This document shows, in pieces, positions 1-8,270 of a stretch of 25,261 bases of DNA. The notes below the pieces were generated by a model, which worked only from the letters and a program-made list of their open reading frames with translations, did not search any database and was not told where the DNA came from. Made by a program: the position numbers and the translations under genes. How positions within the stretch are numbered: the first letter of the stretch is position 1; each line of letters starts with the position of its first letter. Origin of the DNA: Ignavibacteriaceae bacterium (lineage in GTDB: Bacteria > Bacteroidota > Ignavibacteria > Ignavibacteriales > Ignavibacteriaceae); the NCBI GenBank assembly GCA_013388525.1, contig JACAFA010000294.1:1-25261 (forward strand), written 5' to 3'.

Positions 1-525
1 GAAATGGGAAGCATTGCCTCCGGAATTCAGGCAGCTGATCTGATGCTTAAAACTTCAGAAGTTGAACTCATGATTTCAAGAACAATCTGTTCCGGAAAAT
101 ATATGACATTAATTGCGGGTGATGTTGCAGCAGTTACATCCGCAGTTGAAAACGCAGTCAACACTATAGGTTTTGGCGTAATAGACCATTTTGTAATTCC
201 GAATGTTCATCCCACAATTTTTCCGGCAATAGTCGGACACAATAATGTTCAGATGCTTGAATCGTTAGGAATTGTTGAATCTTATTCCGTTGCTTCGTTA
301 ATTGAAGCTGCAGATGCGGCAGTAAAAGCTGCAAAAGTTCAGCTGGTTGAGCTGCGTTTAGCGATGGCGCTGGGTGGAAAGGCTTTTTTCAGCGTAACAG
401 GCGATGTTGCCGCAGTTACAAGCGCTGTTGAAGCAGGCACCCGGGTTGTTTCTGAAAATGGATTACTTGTTAATAAAGTGGTAATTGCTAATCCTCGCCA
501 GGAACTTCTCTCAGAGATGATCTGA
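1..525 (+). CDS. BMC-T microcompartment shell protein, PduT-like (5' end cut by window)
   Basis: Tandem bacterial-microcompartment domain protein. Two BMC domains are visible: residues about 1-80 (counting from the first ATG at position 4), then a second starting at LGIVESYSVASLIEAAD. Such proteins form pseudohexameric trimers in the shell of metabolic compartments. The best match by eye is PduT: the segment ISRTICSGKY carries a Cys at residue 29, which corresponds to the pore Cys that holds a [4Fe-4S] cluster at the three-fold axis in PduT (Cys38 of the Citrobacter protein), and the end VVIANPRQEL also fits. The reading frame is open to position 1 and the usual first residues of a BMC domain are missing, so the real start lies roughly nine codons upstream, outside the window. 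The rest of the compartment genes, if present, must be to the left; nothing on the right side of this gene looks like compartment machinery. Confidence 0.88.
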   Translation, partial: EMGSIASGIQAADLMLKTSEVELMISRTICSGKYMTLIAGDVAAVTSAVENAVNTIGFGVIDHFVIPNVHPTIFPAIVGHNNVQMLESLGIVESYSVASLIEAADAAVKAAKVQLVELRLAMALGGKAFFSVTGDVAAVTSAVEAGTRVVSENGLLVNKVVIANPRQELLSEMI

Positions 526-716
526 AAACAATTTATACTTACTAAGAATTTTCATCTATCGATTTTTCACATCTTTTTCTTTGATACATCTAATACACTT
601 GACAATTAATTTTAAAATATTAAATTGTACTTAGAATTAATTCAATCTCTACATCATTCATAAAACATTTCAGCTGTATACTGTTGTTCTTTATGTGAAT
701 TAGTTATTACTAAGTT

Positions 717-724
717 AAGGAGGT
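717..724 (+). promoter_or_regulatory. Strong Shine-Dalgarno site of the zinc-ribbon gene
   Basis: AAGGAGGT, a full-length anti-16S match, lies eight bases before the ATG at 733. It is one of the strongest ribosome sites in the window and supports the reality of the short 62-residue gene that follows. Confidence 0.75.
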
Positions 725-732
725 CTTAGTAT

Positions 733-921
733 ATGACGAAGAAAAAATATCAGTGTGAAGAATGTGGTTATTATTGGGAGAAGAATCCGGCTGAACAAGT
801 TCCTCATTTCTGTCCTGTTTGTTTAAGCAGCAGGATTCACAGATCGGCAAGACATAAAAGGTTTGCAAAAAAAGCCCGTGTAAATGTTAGAAGAACCCAC
901 TCAGTCATAGTGGGAAGATAA
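733..921 (+). CDS. Small zinc-ribbon / rubredoxin-like protein
   Basis: A 62-residue protein with two CxxC knuckles (C8/C11 and C27/C30) separated by 15 residues, the layout of a zinc ribbon or rubredoxin-like metal site that binds one Zn or Fe. After the second knuckle the chain is very basic, with many Lys and Arg from residue 34 onward, which could mean nucleic acid binding or contact with an acidic partner. No catalytic domain is present. It is followed 27 bases later by a NifX/NafY-like gene, so the two are probably co-transcribed. Function unknown; a small metal-binding accessory protein is the safest description. The strong ribosome site supports the start. Confidence 0.75.
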   Translation: MTKKKYQCEECGYYWEKNPAEQVPHFCPVCLSSRIHRSARHKRFAKKARVNVRRTHSVIVGR

Positions 922-934
922 CAACAATCAAAAT

Positions 935-940
935 AAGGAG
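935..940 (+). promoter_or_regulatory. Shine-Dalgarno site that decides the NifX-like start
   Basis: AAGGAG ends eight bases before the ATG at 949. It overlaps the in-frame GTG at 940 and sits only two bases before the ATG at 943, so 949 (MKVAIESNDG) is the likely start rather than the two upstream in-frame codons. Confidence 0.65.
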
Positions 941-948
941 TGATGCAT

Positions 949-1299
949 ATGAAAGTTGCAATTGAATCGAATGATGGGATAACCATCAAATCACCTTTTT
1001 TGCCAACGAAAGGATATGTTGTTTACGATGTTGTTGAGTCAGACATCGTTGGTTCTGAATACAGGGAAAGCAGCGGGAAAGATAAACGGCTTAACGACGG
1101 AAATGATATTGTTGCCGAGAAAGTACGCTCATTATTGAATGATTGTACGGCTGTAATTTCCCGCGGAATGGATCGCACCAACCTGGATGTTTTGAAAAAG
1201 GAAGGAAAAGATGTTTTCATTACTTTTAAAACATCCACAAAAGATGCTGTCCGGTTGTATATGAGGGAATTGCTGATGAATAATAAAATGGCTCATTAA
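949..1299 (+). CDS. NifX/NafY-type dinitrogenase cofactor-binding family protein
   Basis: A 116-residue protein of the Di-Nase_FeMo-co family (the fold of NifX, NafY and the NifB C-terminus), which in nitrogen fixers binds FeMo-co precursors; many members in non-fixers have unknown metal-related roles. Family features seen: N-terminal strand MKVAIESNDG, a central DCTAVISRGMDRTNLDVLKKEG matching the usual V..GMG....L...GI pattern, then the VFITFKTSTKDAVRLYM helix. It follows the zinc-ribbon gene by 27 bases and probably shares its transcript. No nif structural or NifB gene is visible in the window, so a direct role in nitrogenase assembly is not supported. The start is set by the ribosome site at 935-940. 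Confidence 0.78.
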   Translation: MKVAIESNDGITIKSPFLPTKGYVVYDVVESDIVGSEYRESSGKDKRLNDGNDIVAEKVRSLLNDCTAVISRGMDRTNLDVLKKEGKDVFITFKTSTKDAVRLYMRELLMNNKMAH

Positions 1300-1484
1300 T
1301 TCTAAGAGAGAAAGAAATAGTAAATCGAACCTTTCTTGAAGATCTGTTTTAATGGTAATTTTTTAGGGTTATAAATACTCTATAAATAATTACGTCCTTT
1401 CCTGTACTTGTAAAGCACATAAAATCCCTTATTTTTCGGCACGTTAAATTTCTATTCTAATAACTTCAACAGAAATAAATTATT

Positions 1485-1982
1485 ATGGCTTCTAACAGCA
1501 GACCAACTTGGGATGAATACTTTTTAAAACTTGCAATGCTTGCTTCAGAAAGAGCAACCTGTCCAAGAATGCACTGCGGATGTGTTCTTGTTAAAGACAG
1601 GTTTGTGCTTGCTACAGGTTACAATGGTTCTCTGCCCGGTCAGCCTCATTGTGATGATGTTGGTTGCCTGATAGTTGATAACCATTGTGTGCGCACAAAT
1701 CATGCTGAAATAAATGCTCTCGTTCAGGCAACCACTCATGGTGTTAACATCAAAGGAGCCACCGCGTATGTAACAAACATGCCTTGCACTACCTGCGCAA
1801 AAGCATTAATCGCCGCAGGAATAAAAAGAGTGGTTGTATTCTCGGATTATCATGATACTCTTGCCACAAAATTTTTCAATGATGCAAATGTTGAAATTGT
1901 AAAGGTTGAAATGCCTGACAAACTGATCAGGTATGATCTTGATAACTATTCTTCTGCAAAGAAAACAGAAAAGTCAAAGTAG
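1485..1982 (+). CDS. dCMP deaminase (ComEB-type cytidine/deoxycytidylate deaminase)
   Basis: A 165-residue zinc-dependent deaminase that converts dCMP to dUMP, feeding thymidylate synthesis. The active site is plain: HAE at residues 73-75 (zinc ligand His73 and proton-shuttle Glu75) and PCTTC at 100-104 (zinc ligands Cys101 and Cys104). The N-terminal segment RPTWDEYFLKLAMLASERATC and the conserved GYNGSLPG are typical of dCMP deaminase rather than of tRNA or guanine deaminases. Extra Cys/His residues between 26 and 68 (C26, C31, C33, H55, C56, C61, H67, C68) fit the second zinc site seen in ComEB-type enzymes. No ribosome site precedes the ATG. The next gene begins six bases after the stop, so the two are probably co-transcribed. 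Confidence 0.9.
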   Translation: MASNSRPTWDEYFLKLAMLASERATCPRMHCGCVLVKDRFVLATGYNGSLPGQPHCDDVGCLIVDNHCVRTNHAEINALVQATTHGVNIKGATAYVTNMPCTTCAKALIAAGIKRVVVFSDYHDTLATKFFNDANVEIVKVEMPDKLIRYDLDNYSSAKKTEKSK

Positions 1983-1988
1983 AAAAAC

Positions 1989-2864
1989 TTGACCGGCTCA
2001 AAATCTTTTCGTTATCTGCTCATTCTTCTGGCAATAATTTTTTGGGGAACATCGTTTGTTGCTACAAAAACAGTATTGAACGAAATCAAACCCGTTACCA
2101 TAATAATACTTCGGTTAATACTTGCCTCAATTCTTCTAACTATCATTGCTCTCTCTACAAAAAGAAAATTTTCAATAAACATCAAAAATCATAGCTGGAT
2201 TTTTATTCTTGCGCTTGTAGCCGTTTTTCATCTCTGGATTCAGGTAACAGGTTTGCAATACACAACCGCTGCAAACACAGGCTGGATTATCGGGACAGCC
2301 CCAATCTTTATGGCAATTTTGGGATTTGTTTTTTATAAAGAGAAGATCACCCCTCTTCAGTTTTTGGGAATATTGGTTGCTTTGGTCGGATTACTTTTGC
2401 TCATCGGCAAAGGAGATATTACAAACATTGGTTTAATTGAAAACCAGGGAGATTTGCTAGTGCTTGGCAGCGCCTTTACATGGGGAGTTTACTCGATGGT
2501 TAATAAAAAAATATCTCTTTCTTACTCTCCGCTTATGACAATTCTCTATCTTTTTTTGATGATGGCGGTGATAATTATTCCATTCAACCTAAACACAGAA
2601 ACTATAGACTCAGTAGTTAATCTTTCAACTGTTAGCTGGATGTGGATTCTATTCCTTGGTATTTTTTGTTCAGGCATTGCGTACGTTATATGGGCACAGG
2701 CTTTGCGTGATATGGAGTCGGCAAAGGTTGGTGCGTTTCTTTATTTCGAACCGCTTGTTACTGTTATTGCCGCATGGTTTTTTCTGCAAGAGGAAATTAC
2801 TTTATTAATGATCTTTAGCGGATTGCTTATTACCGCAGGAGTTTTTATTGTTAATAAAGATTAA
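1989..2864 (+). CDS. EamA/DMT-superfamily membrane transporter
   Basis: A 291-residue integral membrane protein with about ten hydrophobic helices arranged as two EamA repeats, the drug/metabolite transporter layout. Typical marks are the N-terminal AIIFWGTSFVATKTVL and the mid-protein second-repeat start LGSAFTWGVYSMVNKKIS. The substrate cannot be told from sequence; members export amino acids, purines or other metabolites. The start is a TTG six bases after the dCMP deaminase stop; there is no clear ribosome site, so coupling to the upstream gene is likely. A second, unrelated-looking EamA protein lies at 20474-21421. Confidence 0.85.
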   Translation: MTGSKSFRYLLILLAIIFWGTSFVATKTVLNEIKPVTIIILRLILASILLTIIALSTKRKFSINIKNHSWIFILALVAVFHLWIQVTGLQYTTAANTGWIIGTAPIFMAILGFVFYKEKITPLQFLGILVALVGLLLLIGKGDITNIGLIENQGDLLVLGSAFTWGVYSMVNKKISLSYSPLMTILYLFLMMAVIIIPFNLNTETIDSVVNLSTVSWMWILFLGIFCSGIAYVIWAQALRDMESAKVGAFLYFEPLVTVIAAWFFLQEEITLLMIFSGLLITAGVFIVNKD

Positions 2865-2961
2865 CACAATTACTGTAAGGAACTATCCAATCAGAATGAA
2901 ATTTCTTTTAAGAAGAAAGATTTATAATTTCACAAAGCAGAATAAATAATCAGCAAAACAA

Positions 2962-3228
2962 ATGGTCTTTAATCCGGAAAATAAAAAACCACAGATCGAC
3001 TACCCCTGTAAATGGCCTTACAAAATTATAGGAGATAACATTGCCGAGATGATAAAAGCAGTTGAAGAAGTGGTTATTGATTTAGAATACGATCTTACTC
3101 CTTCGAACATCAGTAAAAAAGGAAAATATTTCAGCTTGAATATTACCGTTGTTGTTCACTCAGAAGTCGTGAGAGATTTAATCTTTCAGAAGTTAGCAAA
3201 ACACCCGGCAATTAAATTTGTGATTTGA
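2962..3228 (+). CDS. DUF493 family protein (YbeD-like)
   Basis: An 88-residue protein matching the YbeD/DUF493 family: the entry segment YPCKWPYKIIGDNIAEM parallels the family's FP..F.YKVMG, followed by YDLTPSNISKKGKYFSLNITV, the conserved basic-Gly-aromatic-Ser strand, and the closing IKFVI. The fold is a small ferredoxin-like ACT-type domain; the family is widespread but its function is not firmly known. Length is normal. Its stop codon overlaps the TTG start of the next gene (TTGA), suggesting translational coupling. Confidence 0.8.
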   Translation: MVFNPENKKPQIDYPCKWPYKIIGDNIAEMIKAVEEVVIDLEYDLTPSNISKKGKYFSLNITVVVHSEVVRDLIFQKLAKHPAIKFVI

Positions 3229-3815
3229 TTGTGGATGAGAACTGTCAAATTCCCCTGCCAATAAATTTAAACTGCTGGAAACATCACGCCGGCTTTATAA
3301 AGAAGCAAATTGATTCTGTTAAAGAAACCAAGGAACCTGATCAACTAAAATTCTATTTGCTGAAAATCGGTGAGTCTCAGATGGATTTGTATTTTGGCGA
3401 GTACTCTCCCGTAAGAATTTCAGAACAGATACTTGATTGTCTTCATCGAAAAAAAATATTCTCAGCTTTACTGTACAAAGACTGGCTTTCCAAAGATGGA
3501 AAATATTATCAGCTTGTTGAATTGAAAGACAAATCTATCTGGACACTTCGTCTTGGTGATGATGCCGAAAGATATGTCCACATTCATCCCGGAAGATATT
3601 CGCCGAATACGGTAAGAGTTAAGGCGACAACACTAAAGACAGCAATATTTCTTCTTTGCCTCGAACAGCTTGGTGAAATTAAATCCTTCGAGACGGAAAC
3701 CATAAACAACATCAGGAAAAAATATTTAGACGAACCGCCGCTAAAATCATTTTCGGGCGCATCCGGAATTAGCAGACTACTTGATCTATTACGAGAAATA
3801 AATAGAGCGGGATAA
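3225..3815 (+). CDS. Hypothetical protein coupled to DUF493 gene
   Basis: A 196-residue soluble protein that I do not recognise. There is no signal peptide or membrane segment. The middle contains alternating strands (YYQLVELKDKSIWTLRLG, RYVHIHPGRYSPNTVRVKATTLKTA) and the C-terminal part is helical and basic (LLREINRAG). The RYVHIHPGRYSPNTVRVK stretch is rich in His and Arg and is the best candidate for a conserved site. The start may be TTG at 3225, which overlaps the DUF493 stop by four bases, or GTG at 3231. The overlap means it is almost surely translated with DUF493. The gene looks real: codon use and length match neighbours and the minus-strand open frame over its 3' half has no support. 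Confidence 0.6.
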   Translation: MIVDENCQIPLPINLNCWKHHAGFIKKQIDSVKETKEPDQLKFYLLKIGESQMDLYFGEYSPVRISEQILDCLHRKKIFSALLYKDWLSKDGKYYQLVELKDKSIWTLRLGDDAERYVHIHPGRYSPNTVRVKATTLKTAIFLLCLEQLGEIKSFETETINNIRKKYLDEPPLKSFSGASGISRLLDLLREINRAG

Positions 3816-3946
3816 TTAGAAACCAGTTGAATTATGCTAAACTTTTCAGAATGGCTTGTTTTATGAAGAAGCAGGACGAGCCAATCTTTGATGAAAAATA
3901 ATACGTCCACAGTATAAATAGCAGGAGTTGGGAAAAACAAAAAAAA

Positions 3947-3979
3947 GGAGAAGACATCATTTTGAAAGATGTCTTCTCT
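3947..3979 (-). terminator. Rho-independent terminator of the type IX secreted protein gene
   Basis: A stem of at least 11 bp (arm 3948-3958 against 3968-3978) with a nine-base loop. Read on the minus strand, the hairpin lies about 17 bases after the stop codon of the 1022-residue gene and is followed by a T-rich tract (complement of 3933-3946). A related hairpin lies at 8761-8788 behind the thioredoxin gene. Confidence 0.8.
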
Positions 3980-3995
3980 GAAAAGCCAGCCACTT

Positions 3996-6900
3996 TTATT
4001 TCAACAAAACCATCTTCTTCACATTTACATAGTCGTTTACGTTCAAACGATAGATATAAACGCCGCTTGCAAGCGAGGAAGCATCAAAGTCAACTTCATA
4101 CTTCCCGGTTTCCATATAACCATCTACAAGTCTTGCTACTTCGTTACCAAGTATATCATAGACTTTGATTGTAACATTTCCTGATGTTGGTATTTGATAC
4201 TTTATCGTAGTTGTCGGATTAAATGGATTTGGATAGTTCTGTTCCAATGCATATTCCGTAACTACTTCTGAACCAGAATATGAGATAACATTTTGATTTT
4301 GTTTTGGCAGAACATTTTCTTCGGCAGATATGTTTGCCATTGCATATTCGCCGCCGAGGTTCTCTTCAACTACGATACGAACTCTCACTTTTTTATTACC
4401 TATACCGTTTGTGTTGATTGAAAAAGACTCACCGTAGTACGGAATAACATTCTGCTTTGTAAAGTTAACAACCGTGTATTCACCCATAACTTGATTTGTG
4501 TTTGAATTTATGAGTTGAAGCTTGAACTTAAAGTACTCATTCTCAGCAAGACTTTGAACCGCTTTTAGTGAATCTGTTACGCCATATTCAATTGAGAAAT
4601 TAAACAGCGATGAATTCGTAACATCAAATTTCTCAGTACTGAGGTAATAATTCAATGTGTCGAGCTTGCTGAAATCAGGATTTATACCTGTTGGAATGAA
4701 ATCAATTGTATTGCCATTTAGAGTTACATCTCCCAGAGTGAAATAGAACTCGGCACTGTCACCAGCAACAATTCCCTTCCTTCCGCAAGCGATTGGGATT
4801 TCAGTAACCTTCTGAAGACTTCCAAGGTTGGCTGACATTGTAAAGCTATAAGGCAAAGTTGCGTTCTGGAATGACATTGCATACATATTGTTAGTGCTTG
4901 AACCATTACTCAGATGAGTTTGCTTGCCAGTTGTTCCAAGATTTTTTTCTGAACCCCAATACCAAACCTGCCTGAATTTATTTCTTGTACCATCTAGATC
5001 ACCATAAGCAATTATAGCTTTCCCATCATCCGTGACGCTCATACTATGACTGCTTACTGTTGAACCGAATATATAAAATTGATAGTTGAAATAAGTAACA
5101 ACTTGCTTTGCACCACCATTCGATCCAAACCAGCTTAACCTAAAATCGTTATTTGGCATAACACTTATTGATGGTTGTTCGTTTTTCGAAAAACCTGCCT
5201 GCCCGAATCCACCACCGATGCCTTCGGTTATATAATAGTCGTTCGGAGGATTAAGGCTTACAGTGAAAGTCTTGAATTTTATACTTGAATTATTATCATC
5301 CCAGGCTATCCAATAACTATTGGTCGTACCACTTTTTGAAGAGCCTATGGTCGGGTTTTTGAATTCAATAATATCACCGCCCCAATTAATATCTTGGAGT
5401 GGCGTATCCCAGTAAATCAGATTGTCTGTATAAATAGGACGACCTAACCGGTATACAATACTGCCACTGTTAAACGCAACCAAAATAAATCCACCCTGAG
5501 AAATTGAAACTACGGGTTGCGAGTTTTCGTGTACAACCAAATAATCATTTGCAACGAGGCCTTTCAGAATTTTTGGGTAACTATTATCGAAATAATAAGC
5601 AACTATCTTCGATCCAGCAGGAGATGTTGAACTTTCTTCCCAATAAACTATGACTACCTGATCATAACCCGAAGAACTTGGCAAATAATCTATTGAAGGA
5701 TATTTACCGAGACCATCGTTTAGTGGTTTGCCTCCATTCATTACTTGCCAGGTTTGTCCTCCATTTGTACTGCGTTCATACCAGATTTTACCCATGCTCT
5801 CATAAACAATATGAAAATAACCTGCAGATGATCTGACAAATCTTCGCTGGTTAGGATTTTCATATGCTGATGTTGAATTAGAATAATGCGGGTATTTGTA
5901 AAGTACGTCGTACACTTTATTATCAGTTGGTGTAATATTCCTAGAAGGTCCAAGCGATAAATTATCTTCCCAGCCAGCGAAAAGATAATTCTTCCCGTTT
6001 ATTAAACGTGATGACTGAGTTGTGATATTGCCAGAGTTCAAATCTACTATCCACGCAGTGTTTTGTTGAGTTTGATTTACATCGAACTCGAATTTATGTG
6101 TTTGGTCTATCTTGAAGTTTTTGCGGAGATTGGCTTGATAAGTCGCATCGTCATCGCTCTGTGTAGCTGTAAAATTAGTTACTGGTTGGTTTGAAAAGTA
6201 AGCTCCATTTCGCCACCAATCACTTGGACTATTCGGTGCATAATTATTCCAGACTCTCTCATAACCACCGTAAGGTTGATTTTGTGCTTCAAGGTATACT
6301 GTTTGACCAATTTGTGCTGAGAATGTAAAAGGACTATTGCGTTGAATTGGTGCTACATTTACTCCTGTTTTTATCGTTCCATAAATAAAGTTGTTTTGAG
6401 CTGTTAAATCAATTTGTGGGGTAGGAATCGTATAATTGATTTTAATTTTTAAGGCACTCCAAACTTGGTGACCTGAATACTTATAGTCAATGTAATGAAA
6501 AGTGCCATATTCACCACCCCAGTAATCTTCTAGCGTTTCACGAATGGATATGTGAAGTTTTCCGGTAGAAAGGCTATTCTGAATATAAGTGAGAAATGTT
6601 TGATCTAAAGTAGGTGAACCTTCAAATTGAGTATTTAAAGCAAGTACTTCATTTCTTAATACATCAGATGATGTAATAGCATTCCATTGTTCGCTTGGTT
6701 GAGCATTAAATTTATCGTTAGGAAATTTCTTTATCTGCCACTGTATGTTAACAATTGGGAACTGAGCATTTGAATGCGTAGTACCGCCAAAATATAAAAT
6801 CGCAGAAGTTATATTTGCGTTCTGCGGAATATTGAGAACCCAGGTATAGATTAACCTGAAAGTGTTCATAGTCAAAATTGCTCCATTTTTTCCAGCCCAG

Positions 6901-7064
6901 GCATTATTGTCAAAAAGCTGAAAATCCCTGTTATATTTATAACTACCGTCATGATATCTCTCAATTTCCTGAATTACGGTTGGATATTCTTCATACGTAT
7001 ATGTCTGTGGAAAAATTGATGAGCAAAGCAAGAAAACGACAATGAATAATTTAATAGTGTTCAT
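3996..7064 (-). CDS. Large secreted protein with type IX secretion sorting domain
   Basis: A 1022-residue exported protein. N-terminal signal peptide: MNTIKLFIVVFLLCSSIFPQ, hydrophobic core with a likely cut after about residue 20. The last 80 residues (about 943-1022) are a Por/T9SS type-A sorting domain: NYPNPFNPTTTIKY, then VTIKVYDILGNEV, SGVYIYRLN and a basic-hydrophobic tail VNVKKMVLLK. Proteins with this tag cross the outer membrane by the type IX system and are anchored or released. The middle (about 400-700) contains repeat-like strands with YERSTNGGQTWQ, close to the Asp-box of sialidase-type beta-propellers, and HIVYESMGKIW / DQVVIVYWEES repeats, which suggests a propeller. Substrate or binding partner unknown; no catalytic site recognised. 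It is transcribed away from the neighbouring + genes and ends in a clear terminator; the gene upstream on the same strand is separated by two hairpins, so it is likely a single-gene transcript. Confidence 0.88.
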   Translation of the reverse strand: MNTIKLFIVVFLLCSSIFPQTYTYEEYPTVIQEIERYHDGSYKYNRDFQLFDNNAWAGKNGAILTMNTFRLIYTWVLNIPQNANITSAILYFGGTTHSNAQFPIVNIQWQIKKFPNDKFNAQPSEQWNAITSSDVLRNEVLALNTQFEGSPTLDQTFLTYIQNSLSTGKLHISIRETLEDYWGGEYGTFHYIDYKYSGHQVWSALKIKINYTIPTPQIDLTAQNNFIYGTIKTGVNVAPIQRNSPFTFSAQIGQTVYLEAQNQPYGGYERVWNNYAPNSPSDWWRNGAYFSNQPVTNFTATQSDDDATYQANLRKNFKIDQTHKFEFDVNQTQQNTAWIVDLNSGNITTQSSRLINGKNYLFAGWEDNLSLGPSRNITPTDNKVYDVLYKYPHYSNSTSAYENPNQRRFVRSSAGYFHIVYESMGKIWYERSTNGGQTWQVMNGGKPLNDGLGKYPSIDYLPSSSGYDQVVIVYWEESSTSPAGSKIVAYYFDNSYPKILKGLVANDYLVVHENSQPVVSISQGGFILVAFNSGSIVYRLGRPIYTDNLIYWDTPLQDINWGGDIIEFKNPTIGSSKSGTTNSYWIAWDDNNSSIKFKTFTVSLNPPNDYYITEGIGGGFGQAGFSKNEQPSISVMPNNDFRLSWFGSNGGAKQVVTYFNYQFYIFGSTVSSHSMSVTDDGKAIIAYGDLDGTRNKFRQVWYWGSEKNLGTTGKQTHLSNGSSTNNMYAMSFQNATLPYSFTMSANLGSLQKVTEIPIACGRKGIVAGDSAEFYFTLGDVTLNGNTIDFIPTGINPDFSKLDTLNYYLSTEKFDVTNSSLFNFSIEYGVTDSLKAVQSLAENEYFKFKLQLINSNTNQVMGEYTVVNFTKQNVIPYYGESFSINTNGIGNKKVRVRIVVEENLGGEYAMANISAEENVLPKQNQNVISYSGSEVVTEYALEQNYPNPFNPTTTIKYQIPTSGNVTIKVYDILGNEVARLVDGYMETGKYEVDFDASSLASGVYIYRLNVNDYVNVKKMVLLK

Positions 7065-7109
7065 ATGTCTACCCTTTCTTAAAAATATGTTATATTTAAA
7101 AAGAATAAT

Positions 7110-7139
7110 CCTGATTACTCTTTGAGTAATACTGTCAGG
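7110..7139. other. Hairpin upstream of the type IX secreted protein gene
   Basis: Stem CCTGA (7110-7114) with TCAGG (7135-7139), continuing as TTACTC (7115-7120) with GAGTAA (7124-7129), loop TTT and a small bulge on one side. It lies about 45 bases upstream of the start of the secreted protein gene, so it could shape its 5' leader or end transcription of the upstream lipoprotein gene. No clear T tract on either strand. Confidence 0.5.
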
Positions 7140-7169
7140 TTGCTAGCCTATGTGGGTTATTCGCTTTAT

Positions 7170-7197
7170 GAGAGGCGATGCTTCAACATTGCCTCTC
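7170..7197. other. GC-rich hairpin between lipoprotein and type IX protein genes
   Basis: Arms 7170-7180 (GAGAGGCGATG) and 7187-7197 (CATTGCCTCTC) pair over 11 positions with one G-T pair and a six-base loop. It lies about 40 bases past the stop of the minus-strand lipoprotein gene, where a terminator is expected, but there is no good T tract, so I call it terminator-like only. Confidence 0.5.
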
Positions 7198-7235
7198 GTT
7201 AATTAATTGTTGATTTATTAGCTTCTATTACTCCT

Positions 7236-8270
7236 TTATTGTTCATTTAATTTTCCGTGTATCATTAAATTATTTCCGTTAGAGTCTCTTCCAATAAAAA
7301 AAACATCGGACTCAAAAACAATTCCTTCTCTTACAAAAATATTCTCAGGTGATTGGTATAAATAAACAGTGTTTTCACCATTATAATGAGCCACACCATC
7401 CCTCATACCAAGAAAAATATCTTTTTCATTTCTACCCCAACCTATGTTAAGAAATTTAATATTGTCAGATAGCATTCCTATCTTCAAAAAAGTATTTCCA
7501 TTATAACAGAAAAAGTCATAACCAATTATAAAGTAGACCTCTAAATCCAATGATAAAATATTCCCAAATTCATCGTCGTTTTGGGATCCTGATTTTATTT
7601 CAATCAATGTTGTTCCATTTAGTTCATAAAGTTGATAGGAATTTTCGTTTAAATTTTGTTGGGTCAATCCTTGTAAGTATAATCTATTGTTACTTAAATC
7701 TTTTCGTATTTCATTGAATAAAGTTCTGATTTTAGGAATTTGTATTCTTTGCCACTCGTTATTTTTATAATGTAAAATGATTCCCCAATAATCCTCAGGA
7801 CTAATATAGTATTGGCCGACTGCATAAATATCTGTTTCTGAGATTGCAAGTATTTCTTGAAATATAACCAATGTATCTCCGCCAGCTAGTAGCCTAAATT
7901 TTTCGCTCCAATTATTACCACTATAACACCATATTTTCCCCTCTAAACCACTGCTCCAAACAGAATTTACAGAAATACTAGAAACAGAAATCGGCGAAAA
8001 GTTTCGTGATATTAAATCGCTGCTCCAACTGTGACCATCAAAATGATAAAAAGTTTTATCTAAGTCTCCACCAGGCCCACAAGCCCAGACATCATTGGGA
8101 GACGTTCCGCTAATGTCAGTAAAAAAATTAAAAGGCATAAAGAGTGTATCCACCGTCCACGTATAATCTCTTCTCCCTGGTTTTACATTATCACCGTTAA
8201 CGGGATTTTCATCGCAGGTGTTAAAGGACACAAACGTTATCAAAATAAGTGCAAGAAATAATTTTTTCAT
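7236..8270 (-). CDS. Putative lipoprotein of unknown function, propeller-like repeats
   Basis: A 344-residue exported protein starting MKKLFLALILITFVSFNTC, a signal peptide with a Cys at residue 19 followed by DENPVNG. The lipobox (FNTC) is not perfect, but this CDENPV-type start is a style seen for lipoproteins in this bacterial group. The body has repeats of 40-50 residues such as SGTSPNDVWACG, SSISVNSVWSSGLEGKIWCYSGNNW, LAISETDIYAVGQYY, each with a D-V/I-W/Y-A-x-G strand, which fits a beta-propeller of the kind found in secreted surface proteins. No catalytic residues identified. An in-frame ATG 11 codons upstream (8303) exists, but the ATG at 8270 has AGGA before it and gives a clean signal peptide. 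Confidence 0.75.
   Translation of the reverse strand: MKKLFLALILITFVSFNTCDENPVNGDNVKPGRRDYTWTVDTLFMPFNFFTDISGTSPNDVWACGPGGDLDKTFYHFDGHSWSSDLISRNFSPISVSSISVNSVWSSGLEGKIWCYSGNNWSEKFRLLAGGDTLVIFQEILAISETDIYAVGQYYISPEDYWGIILHYKNNEWQRIQIPKIRTLFNEIRKDLSNNRLYLQGLTQQNLNENSYQLYELNGTTLIEIKSGSQNDDEFGNILSLDLEVYFIIGYDFFCYNGNTFLKIGMLSDNIKFLNIGWGRNEKDIFLGMRDGVAHYNGENTVYLYQSPENIFVREGIVFESDVFFIGRDSNGNNLMIHGKLNEQ

Noticed and set aside
599..626. Possible sigma-70 promoter (TTGACA at 599-604) before the zinc-ribbon gene
   Set aside because: The -10 candidate TAAATT at 621-626 is poor, and the area is AT-rich so such matches arise by chance.
940..948. GTG (940) or ATG (943) as the NifX-like start
   Set aside because: Both overlap or crowd the ribosome site; ATG at 949 has normal spacing and the family's first residues.
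3584..3940. Minus-strand 118-residue open frame opposite the unknown coupled gene
   Set aside because: No ribosome site, low-quality composition, and it lies over a + strand frame with better support and coupling.
3962..4184. Two short + strand frames over the 3' end of the type IX protein gene
   Set aside because: Antisense shadows of the conserved sorting domain; one starts inside the terminator.
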